Shown: piece by piece, positions 43,373-50,340 of the stretch
How positions within the stretch are numbered: the first letter of the stretch is position 1
Layout of the letters: the number at the start of each line of letters is the position of its first letter
From: Cacconaster sp964598495
GTDB taxonomy: Bacteria > Bacteroidota > Bacteroidia > Bacteroidales > UBA932
Direction: 5' to 3'
Length of the DNA stretch: 63,496 nucleotides
Assembly (NCBI GenBank): GCA_964598495.1
Contig: CAZRBY010000008.1
Coordinates: forward strand, 1 to 63,496
Position numbers and translations under genes: made by a program
The notes under the pieces: model-generated
Seen by the model: only the letters and a program-made list of their open reading frames with translations
Database searches by the model: none
Told to the model about the DNA's origin: nothing

Positions 43373-43404
43373 TGCTGCCCGGCTTTGTCGGGCAGCATTT
43401 TTTT
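43373..43404 (+). terminator. Rho-independent terminator of the OmpA-like gene
   Basis: The stem TGCTGCCCG (43373-43381) pairs perfectly with CGGGCAGCA (43389-43397) around a 7-base loop, followed by seven T. It ends 30 bases after the gene. Confidence 0.93.
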
Positions 43405-43413
43405 GATGCAGTA

Positions 43414-43443
43414 TTGCCAAACTGCAATTATTTCGTACATTTG
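43414..43443 (+). promoter_or_regulatory. Promoter of the tRNA-Leu gene
   Basis: TTG (43414-43416), a 19-bp spacer and TACATTTG (43436-43443) form a full promoter 28 bases before the tRNA. It lies directly downstream of the previous terminator. Confidence 0.75.
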
Positions 43444-43471
43444 CAACTCCAGGGTGAAAGCCCCATAGCCG

Positions 43472-43557
43472 GCTCAGGTGGTGGAATAGGTAGACACGCA
43501 GGACTTAAAATCCTGTGGGCAGTGATGCCCGTACGGGTTCGATTCCCGTCCCGAGCA
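43472..43557 (+). tRNA. tRNA-Leu (anticodon UAA)
   Basis: This is an 86-base type II tRNA. The anticodon loop CTTAAAA has TAA at 43506-43508, with a 5-bp anticodon stem. The D stem has 3 bp, the long variable arm pairs GGGC with GCCC, and the T arm is ACGGG-TTCGATT-CCCGT. The acceptor stem pairs GCTCAGG with CCCGAGC except for one A-C mismatch (43476 against 43552). CCA is not encoded. It decodes UUA. Confidence 0.95.
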
Positions 43558-43560
43558 CAA

Positions 43561-43594
43561 ATCCCCGTAATAAATCATTATGGGGATATTTTTT
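43561..43594 (+). terminator. Rho-independent terminator of the tRNA-Leu gene
   Basis: An 11-bp stem (ATCCCCGTAAT with ATTATGGGGAT, one G-T pair) around the loop AAATC is followed by six T. It begins four bases after the tRNA and ends before the radA stop. Confidence 0.93.
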
Positions 43595-43612
43595 GCAACC
43601 AAAACGGATGGA

Positions 43613-44998
43613 TTACTTGAACAACTTCTTGCAGAGAGTGGGAATGTCGGAAATGGGGGTAACTGTGATACCGCCTGCAGGACGTGCTGCAAAAGAACTT
43701 TCCTTATTGTATGACGAGATGAAAATCTGTTCAAAGCCAAGCTTTTCGGCTTCAGCGATACGCCTCTCTACTTGACTGACCGGGCGAATCTCGCCGCTGA
43801 GCCCCACTTCTGCCGCAAAACAGATCTTCGGACTTATATAGAGATCGAAATTGGAGGAGAGAATTGCTGCGACAATGGCCAGATCACATGCAGGATCGCT
43901 GACTCTCAATCCTCCGGCAATGTTGAGAAAAACATCTTTGGCTGCAAGCCTGAATCCGGCGCGCTTCTCCAGCACGGCAAGCAGCATATTGAGCCGTCGC
44001 ACATCAAATCCGGTAGTAGAGCGCTGTGGAGTGCCGTAAGCTGCCGTACTTACCAATGATTGTATCTCAATGAGAAATGGTCTTGTGCCATCCATCATAG
44101 CGCTAATAGCCACTCCGCTCAAATCATCCTTGTGCATAGGCATGAGGATCTCGGATGGATTGGAAACCTCTCGAAGACCACTGCCTGTCATCTCGAAGAC
44201 CGCAAGCTCGTCGGTGGAACCAAAACGGTTTTTGATGCTGCGAAGTATGCGGTATGCACCCTTTGTATCGCCCTCAAATAGCAGTACTACATCTACTATG
44301 TGCTCAAGAATCTTCGGACCGGCAATAGAACCGTCTTTTGTAATATGACCGATAAGGATTACCGGCACATTGCTCTCCTTGGCGTAGCGTAGCAGCACTG
44401 AGGCGCACTCCCTTACCTGCGAGACACTGCCGGCGGAGGATTCTATACTTTGGCTGTAGATTGTCTGTATGGAGTCTATTATCAGCAGTGACGGCTTTAC
44501 CTCTTTAGCCTGCACCAGAATATTTTCCAGCAGAGTTTCTCCCAGTACATAGCATTGGGAGTCATCTCCCTGTAGTCGTTGGGCGCGGAGTTTGATCTGG
44601 ACTGCGCTCTCCTCCCCGGATACATAAAGAGTCTTAAGTCCTGAGGCATGGAGCGGAATCTGGAGCGATAAAGTTGACTTTCCAATACCGGGTTCACCTC
44701 CAATGAGGATCATCGAACCCTGTACCATTCCACCTCCAAGGATTCTATCCAGTTCAACATTTCCTATGGAAAATCTCTGTTCTTCGTCAAATGTAATGCC
44801 GGTTAGCAGCTGAGGTCTCGCATCTTGCATCTGTGTTAAGGCACGGTTGCGTCCGGAAACCCCTCCTCCGGTGCCGGATAAAGATTTAGGTTCCTCTATC
44901 ATAGTATTCCATTCGCCGCAAGCGGGGCAGCGTCCCATCCATTTCGAGCTTTCATTACCGCAGGAGCTGCAGAACCATGCTGATTTTGTCTTTGCCAT
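43613..44998 (-). CDS. radA: DNA repair protein RadA
   Basis: RadA is a RecA-like, Lon-related ATPase that promotes branch migration in recombination. The 461 residues match E. coli RadA. An N-terminal zinc finger (CSSCG, then CPACG) precedes Walker A GGEPGIGKST near residue 90 and the RadA-specific KNRFG near 250. A C-terminal Lon-protease-like domain lacks the catalytic role. An upstream TTG-type extension was rejected because the ATG gives the canonical AKTKSAWFCSSCG start. Confidence 0.95.
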   Translation of the reverse strand: MAKTKSAWFCSSCGNESSKWMGRCPACGEWNTMIEEPKSLSGTGGGVSGRNRALTQMQDARPQLLTGITFDEEQRFSIGNVELDRILGGGMVQGSMILIGGEPGIGKSTLSLQIPLHASGLKTLYVSGEESAVQIKLRAQRLQGDDSQCYVLGETLLENILVQAKEVKPSLLIIDSIQTIYSQSIESSAGSVSQVRECASVLLRYAKESNVPVILIGHITKDGSIAGPKILEHIVDVVLLFEGDTKGAYRILRSIKNRFGSTDELAVFEMTGSGLREVSNPSEILMPMHKDDLSGVAISAMMDGTRPFLIEIQSLVSTAAYGTPQRSTTGFDVRRLNMLLAVLEKRAGFRLAAKDVFLNIAGGLRVSDPACDLAIVAAILSSNFDLYISPKICFAAEVGLSGEIRPVSQVERRIAEAEKLGFEQIFISSYNKESSFAARPAGGITVTPISDIPTLCKKLFK

Positions 44999-45002
44999 GA
45001 TG

Positions 45003-45010
45003 CAAAGATA
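45003..45010 (-). promoter_or_regulatory. -7 element directly before radA
   Basis: TATCTTTG on the minus strand ends only five bases before the radA ATG at 44998, so the message would be leaderless or nearly so. No -33 box at standard spacing is clear. Confidence 0.4.
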
Positions 45011-45073
45011 ATAAATCACCAAAAAATCTTGAGCATACCGGAAGATTATCTGATGAATAAGTTATATTTTTCC

Positions 45074-45081
45074 TATTTTTG
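45074..45081 (+). promoter_or_regulatory. -7 element of the malQ gene
   Basis: TATTTTTG lies 26 bases before the GTG start at 45108. No clear -33 TTTG at 19-20 bp was found. Confidence 0.45.
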
Positions 45082-45107
45082 CGAACAAACCAAAAATCTA
45101 ACAAGCA

Positions 45108-47720
45108 GTGATCAGTTTCAATATTGAATATAAGACCCGTTTCGGCCAGCAACTTTATGTGGCGGGGTCGATCCCGGAACTCGGAGAGTGGGATTATTCT
45201 TGTGCACTCCCTATGAAATATTCGGATGGGGGAAAGTGGAATGCGCAAATTAAAACCCCTTTGTATCCCTTTTCATACAAATATATACTCAAGAGTCCTT
45301 CGGGTATTTTGGTTGAGGTGGGCGAGTCCAGAAGTATTTCAACCACCGGTCGTTCCGGCAATATTGCACTGCATGATATGTGGCAGGGGAACAGCGACCA
45401 TTCTGCCTTTCTTTCCGCACCCTTTGCAAATGTCTTTTACAGGAGGGAGAGTCTTAAGGCTCCGGTAGAGTCAAAATTTAATAAGGAACTCGTTATCAGA
45501 GTGACAGCGCCTCTGGTCCAATCTGAGGACTCCATCTATATCTGCGGTGAGTGTGATGCTCTTGGAAATTGGAATCCGCTCAGGTCTCTGCCTATGCGTC
45601 CTGTCTCCGGATGCAGGTGGGAGGTGGCCCTGGATGCTTCACTCTTGCCTAAAGTGGTGAGGTTCAAGTTTATCAAGCTTATCGGAGAGTCCGCCTGTAT
45701 ATGGGAAGCTTGTGATGACAGGGTGTTGGATATTCCTGTTCTAACAAAGGGAGGTTCCCTCCGTTATGAGTGTGGTGTGACAACTTTCCCTCCGCGTACT
45801 CCCCGTTTTGCAGGAGTAGCGGTTCCTGTTTTTTCACTACGAAGTGAAGAGGGTTTCGGTATTGGTGATTTTACCGATATAAAAAAATTAGTGGATTGGG
45901 CTAAAATTACACAACAGAGCATTATCCAGCTTTTGCCGATCAATGATACCTGGTCTACCGGTACCTGGACTGATTCATATCCCTACTCCGGCATCTCCAT
46001 AATGGCCTTGCACCCGATCTATATCAATCCCTCTCTTCTCGGAAAGGTCAATGATGCAGTAAAGGCAAAAAAGTTCGAATCTGAGCGAAAGACCCTCAAT
46101 GCACTCGGTAGTGTTGATTATGAAAGAGTATTACGCCTGAAAGATGCCTGGTGCCGTACACTTTTCGATCAGGATGGCGGTGCGTTTATGGAGAATCCCG
46201 CGTTTAAGGAATTTTTTGAGGCAAATCGCGAATGGTTGCTCCCTTATGCGGCCTTCTGCATTCTGAGAGACAAGTATGGTACTGCCGATTTTTCCCGCTG
46301 GGGGAAATATTCCGTTTATGATAGAAAAAATGTGGAAACTCTCTGGAAAAATGTGCGGTCCGGTAGGGAAATGAGATATTATATATATGTACAGTATCAT
46401 CTGCATCTCCAGATGCTGGATGCGCGCGACTATGCTCATTCCAAAGGCATAGCCATAAAAGGTGACATTCCGATAGGAATCACCCCTCAAAGCGTGGAGG
46501 CCTGGAGCGAGCCCCATTATTTCAATATGGATGCACAGGCGGGTGCGCCGCCTGATGATTTTTCGGTTAAAGGCCAGAATTGGGGCTTTCCGACCTACAA
46601 CTGGACGAGGATGGCTGAAGATGGATACAGCTGGTGGAAGAGGCGCTTCACCAAGATGGCGGAATACTTTGATGCATACCGCATAGACCATGTTCTGGGA
46701 TTTTTCAGGATATGGGAGGTACCTTCCAATCAGGTGCTCGGTCTTATGGGACATTTCAATCCAGCTATGCCTTATTCATATGAGGATATGATATCACGCG
46801 GTTTTGATTTCAGATATGACCGTCACGCCACCCCCTTTATCCGTTACTATATGCTTCGCGAAATGTTCGGTGACAGGTGTCAGATGGTGCAGGAGACATT
46901 TCTTGATTCAAATGAGCTGGATGTATTTACTCTCAAGCCTGAATTTTCAAACCAGAAACTCATAGAGGCCTGGTTTGAGGGCAAAGAGGATAAAGAACTC
47001 AAGGATGGCATTATGTCACTTGTAGGAGAGGTACTATTTGTGGAAGATCCTAACAATTTCGGATGCTTTCATCCGAGGATTTCAGCTCAGTACACTTATA
47101 GTTACCAAGCACTTTCCGAAGAGGAAAAATCGGCATTCAACCGGCTTTACGACGAATTTTTCTATACAAGACACAATTCATTCTGGCAAGAGGCGGCAAT
47201 GCGCCGACTCCCTCAATTGATTACTGCCACCAATATGCTCACTTGCGCTGAGGATCTCGGCATGATACCTGCTTGCGTGCCTCCGGTGCTTGGGCAGCTT
47301 AAGATACTCACACTTGAAATACAGAGAATGCCCAAAGAGGTGGGTGTTTTGCTGGGTAATCCGGCATACTATCCCTATCTCTCGGTATGCACCACAGGTA
47401 CGCATGATACCAGTACGCTCCGCGGTTGGTGGATTGAAAGGTATGGTGCAGATTGCCCCAGCCATCATTGTGAAGATATGGTTGACAGTCATCTCCACTC
47501 CCCGGCTATGCTCACCATATTGCCGCTTCAGGATTGGTTATCTCTGGATGACACTCTGCGAGCAGAGGATCCGGAGAGCGAACGCATCAATGTCCCTTCC
47601 AATCCAAAACACTATTGGAGGTACAGGATGCACATCACCCTTGAGGAACTTTTCGCCAAATTACAATTCAACTCACACATCGCACACAAAGTGATCTTAA
47701 GCGGTCGCTCAGAAAGATAA
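45108..47720 (+). CDS. malQ: 4-alpha-glucanotransferase with tandem CBM20 (DPE2-like)
   Basis: This 870-residue cytoplasmic enzyme transfers alpha-1,4-glucan segments in maltose and glycogen metabolism. It has two N-terminal CBM20 starch-binding modules (about 1-105 and 120-235), then a GH77 domain (about 245-865). GH77 catalytic motifs are FDAYRIDHVLGF (nucleophile Asp), CAEDLGMIP (acid/base Glu) and TGTHDTSTLRGWW (transition-state Asp). The layout matches plant DPE2 and Bacteroidota MalQ rather than E. coli MalQ. The start is GTG. No other starch genes are adjacent. Confidence 0.93.
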   Translation: MISFNIEYKTRFGQQLYVAGSIPELGEWDYSCALPMKYSDGGKWNAQIKTPLYPFSYKYILKSPSGILVEVGESRSISTTGRSGNIALHDMWQGNSDHSAFLSAPFANVFYRRESLKAPVESKFNKELVIRVTAPLVQSEDSIYICGECDALGNWNPLRSLPMRPVSGCRWEVALDASLLPKVVRFKFIKLIGESACIWEACDDRVLDIPVLTKGGSLRYECGVTTFPPRTPRFAGVAVPVFSLRSEEGFGIGDFTDIKKLVDWAKITQQSIIQLLPINDTWSTGTWTDSYPYSGISIMALHPIYINPSLLGKVNDAVKAKKFESERKTLNALGSVDYERVLRLKDAWCRTLFDQDGGAFMENPAFKEFFEANREWLLPYAAFCILRDKYGTADFSRWGKYSVYDRKNVETLWKNVRSGREMRYYIYVQYHLHLQMLDARDYAHSKGIAIKGDIPIGITPQSVEAWSEPHYFNMDAQAGAPPDDFSVKGQNWGFPTYNWTRMAEDGYSWWKRRFTKMAEYFDAYRIDHVLGFFRIWEVPSNQVLGLMGHFNPAMPYSYEDMISRGFDFRYDRHATPFIRYYMLREMFGDRCQMVQETFLDSNELDVFTLKPEFSNQKLIEAWFEGKEDKELKDGIMSLVGEVLFVEDPNNFGCFHPRISAQYTYSYQALSEEEKSAFNRLYDEFFYTRHNSFWQEAAMRRLPQLITATNMLTCAEDLGMIPACVPPVLGQLKILTLEIQRMPKEVGVLLGNPAYYPYLSVCTTGTHDTSTLRGWWIERYGADCPSHHCEDMVDSHLHSPAMLTILPLQDWLSLDDTLRAEDPESERINVPSNPKHYWRYRMHITLEELFAKLQFNSHIAHKVILSGRSER

Positions 47721-47733
47721 TCATCACACAACT

Positions 47734-49005
47734 ATGACAAAAAGCACTCCTTCAGAAAAGAAAACCCGTAAGAAACTTGCCATTCACTGGCAAATTCTCA
47801 TCGGTATTGGTCTCGGTGTCATTTTCGGCATCGTGATGACCAAATTCATCCCTTACGAAAAATGGTCTCCCTATATAAAATGGGCAGGGGATATGTTCCT
47901 CAGAGGTCTGAATATGATTGTAATTCCTCTGGTTTTCTCTTCAATTGCACTTGGAGTAGCCGGAATGGGCGATTCCAAGTCTCTGGGACGCATCGCCGCC
48001 AAAACATTTGCATTCTATATAGTAACGACGCTAATTGCAGCCACTATTGGATTGACGCTGGTCAACATAGTCAAACCCGGAGTCGGAGCCGACCTAAAGC
48101 TTACCGAGAATGTTACTGAACTGGCGGGCACCCAGGTCTCATTCATTGATCAAATTGTGCACATAGTGCCGGCCAATATATTCCAGGCATTGAGTACGGG
48201 TAATCTGCTTTCGATTATCTTTTTTGCCATTATTTTCGGCTTTTTCATCAATATGGTGGATCAGAAACAGCAGACTACGCTCAAGGATATACTGCAGGCC
48301 ATATATGACGTGATAATGAAAATCACACTCTTTATCATCAAGCTCGCTCCTTACGGGGTTTTTGCTATAGTGGCCAATGTAGTGGGTAAACAGGCGGGAG
48401 ATACAAAAGCTCTGCTCGACATTGCGGGTAGTTTGGGAATATTCGTTCTCATAGTCTGGGGAGGTTTGCTTCTCCATGGTGGAATAGTGCTTCCCTCACT
48501 TGTAAGAGTACTCGGCAAGGCTAATCCCTGGAAACATATTTCCAAAGTCTCAACTGCCCTTTTGACGGCATTTTCTACCTGTTCTTCCGGTGCAGCCCTG
48601 CCTTTCAATATTCGTGACACGCAGAAATGCGGTGTTTCGAACAAAATTGCCAGTTTCGCCCTTCCTCTGGGTGCAACCGTAAATATGAATGGCACTGCTC
48701 TGTACGAGTGCGTTGCAGCCATATTCATTGCACAGGCTTACGGCATTGAGCTGAGCATACTCCAGCAGATTATCCTGGTATTTACCTCCCTGATGGCAGC
48801 TATCGGCGCTGCCGGTATTCCTATGGCGGGAATGGTAATGCTCACCATCGTGCTCAGCGTGGTAGGTCTGCCTCTTGAGGGTATCGGACTTGTATTGGCT
48901 GTGGAGCAGCTCTGCGATATGCCCCGCACAATGATCAACACCTACGGCGATACCTGCGGTGCTGTAATAGTTGCCAGAAGCGAAGGCGAAGAACTTACGA
49001 TTTAG
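47734..49005 (+). CDS. Dicarboxylate/amino acid:cation symporter (DAACS family)
   Basis: This 423-residue transporter of the GltP/GltPh fold takes up dicarboxylates, glutamate/aspartate or small neutral amino acids with H+ or Na+. Family motifs are present: the serine-rich hairpin TCSSGAALPFN near residue 287, the cation motif NMNGTALYE near 317, and helix 8 with CDMPRTMINTYGD near 390. Where acidic-substrate members have a binding Arg, the downstream residue reads VIVARSEG, which leaves substrate choice open. It lies 13 bases after malQ. Confidence 0.9.
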   Translation: MTKSTPSEKKTRKKLAIHWQILIGIGLGVIFGIVMTKFIPYEKWSPYIKWAGDMFLRGLNMIVIPLVFSSIALGVAGMGDSKSLGRIAAKTFAFYIVTTLIAATIGLTLVNIVKPGVGADLKLTENVTELAGTQVSFIDQIVHIVPANIFQALSTGNLLSIIFFAIIFGFFINMVDQKQQTTLKDILQAIYDVIMKITLFIIKLAPYGVFAIVANVVGKQAGDTKALLDIAGSLGIFVLIVWGGLLLHGGIVLPSLVRVLGKANPWKHISKVSTALLTAFSTCSSGAALPFNIRDTQKCGVSNKIASFALPLGATVNMNGTALYECVAAIFIAQAYGIELSILQQIILVFTSLMAAIGAAGIPMAGMVMLTIVLSVVGLPLEGIGLVLAVEQLCDMPRTMINTYGDTCGAVIVARSEGEELTI

Positions 49006-49616
49006 AACAAACCGTGTAACTGCGCATCAATCCTGTCGGTGATGGTGCGGAAATGAAGAGGATTCTCCTGAAAATTGAGGTTATCGACGTCAATTATCAG
49101 GAGATTCCCGTCTTTATACCCGTTAATCCACTTTTCGTAGCGTTCGTTAAGACCTTTGAGATAGTCAAGGCGAATACTGCTTTCATATTCGCGTCCACGT
49201 TTTTGGATATTGTTTACCAGGTTTGGAATACTTGAACGTAGATAAATCAAGAGGTCGGGAGCTTTGACAAGCGACACCATGAGCGAAAACAGCGATGCGT
49301 AGTTTTCGTAGTCACGGGTGGCCATTAGCCCCATCGAGTGGAGATTGGGGGCAAATATGCAGGCATCCTCGTAGATGCTGCGGTCCTGCACGATTATATC
49401 TTTGGACTTGCTGATCTCAACTACATCAAGAAATCTTCTGTTGAGAAAATAAATCTGGATATTGAACGACCAGCGTTCCATATCGTTATAGAAATCTACA
49501 AGGTAGGGATTGTAGTCCACGGATTCGAATTTTGGGGTCCACCCGTAGTGTTCGGCAAGCATCCTTGTGAGTGTGGTCTTGCCACTTCCGATATTTCCTG
49601 CGATAGCGATATGCAT
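49002..49616 (-). CDS. Deoxynucleoside kinase
   Basis: This 204-residue enzyme of the dCK/dGK/dNK family phosphorylates deoxynucleosides for salvage. The P-loop GNIGSGKTT is at residues 7-15. The substrate-site DRSIYEDACIFA and the LID-region RGREYESSI are visible. Which base it prefers cannot be decided. Its stop overlaps the symporter stop by four bases on the other strand. It diverges from the MBL hydrolase gene. Confidence 0.9.
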   Translation of the reverse strand: MHIAIAGNIGSGKTTLTRMLAEHYGWTPKFESVDYNPYLVDFYNDMERWSFNIQIYFLNRRFLDVVEISKSKDIIVQDRSIYEDACIFAPNLHSMGLMATRDYENYASLFSLMVSLVKAPDLLIYLRSSIPNLVNNIQKRGREYESSIRLDYLKGLNERYEKWINGYKDGNLLIIDVDNLNFQENPLHFRTITDRIDAQLHGLF

Positions 49617-49643
49617 AGCTCCTGATAAAATTGCGTTATTGAC

Positions 49644-49651
49644 AAAAATAC
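49644..49651 (-). promoter_or_regulatory. -7 element of the deoxynucleoside kinase gene
   Basis: TATTTTTG on the minus strand lies 27 bases before the ATG at 49616. The nearest TTG (49674-49676) has a 22-bp spacer. Confidence 0.45.
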
Positions 49652-49665
49652 AAACTCTTTTTCGT

Positions 49666-49673
49666 ATTTTTGC
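49666..49673 (+). promoter_or_regulatory. -7 element of the MBL hydrolase gene
   Basis: TATTTTTG lies 24 bases before the ATG at 49698. It is interleaved with the divergent kinase promoter, so the two cannot easily be occupied together. Confidence 0.45.
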
Positions 49674-49697
49674 AATTATTCGTACAAATCTCTTGTT

Positions 49698-50336
49698 ATG
49701 GTCAATTATAAATGTTTCTTTTTTAATGATTTGAGAGTGGCATGCTATCTAATATGGGATGACACCCGCGAGTGTGTGATTGTGGACCCGGGATGCAAGG
49801 ACGAGAATGAATTGGGACGCATGGAAAAGTTCGTGGAGGAGAATTCCCTCATTCCTGTCAGAATTTTGCTTACCCACGGCCATTTTGATCATGTGATGGG
49901 GGTGCAGGGCGTTGCCGACAGATGGGATCTAAAAGCTTATATTCATCCCAATGACCGCAATTTTGCCCTCACGGCCCACGAGTCTTGCAGCTATTTCGGT
50001 TTTAATATGAAGTCAATAACTTGTGAGATTGTCAACATCTCTGACAATTCCACCATAGAATTCGGTACAACCAAAATCAAAGTGATCCATACTCCCGGCC
50101 ATACCCAGGGCTCTGTTTGTTTTCATTATAAAAAACAAAAACTCCTCTTTTGTGGTGATACACTTTTTGCAGGGAGCATCGGGCGCACAGATCTTCCCGG
50201 AGGCAACTATGATCAGTTGATAGAGAGCATCACTCAGAAGCTCCTTTCTCTGGATAGTGCTACAAGGGTAATGCCCGGCCACGGTCCTGAGACTACAATA
50301 GGATACGAATATTCCACAAACCCCTTCCTCGGCTGA
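49698..50336 (+). CDS. MBL-fold hydrolase (glyoxalase II-like)
   Basis: This 212-residue metallo-beta-lactamase-fold hydrolase has the THGHFDH motif near residue 58, HTPGHTQGS near 130, FCGDTLFAGSIGRTD near 151 and MPGHGP near 194. These are all the metal ligands of the glyoxalase II/YcbL group. YcbL-type enzymes cleave S-lactoylglutathione or related thioesters. Bacteroidota often lack glutathione, so the natural substrate is uncertain. It lies four bases before uvrA. Confidence 0.88.
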   Translation: MVNYKCFFFNDLRVACYLIWDDTRECVIVDPGCKDENELGRMEKFVEENSLIPVRILLTHGHFDHVMGVQGVADRWDLKAYIHPNDRNFALTAHESCSYFGFNMKSITCEIVNISDNSTIEFGTTKIKVIHTPGHTQGSVCFHYKKQKLLFCGDTLFAGSIGRTDLPGGNYDQLIESITQKLLSLDSATRVMPGHGPETTIGYEYSTNPFLG

Positions 50337-50340
50337 CATT

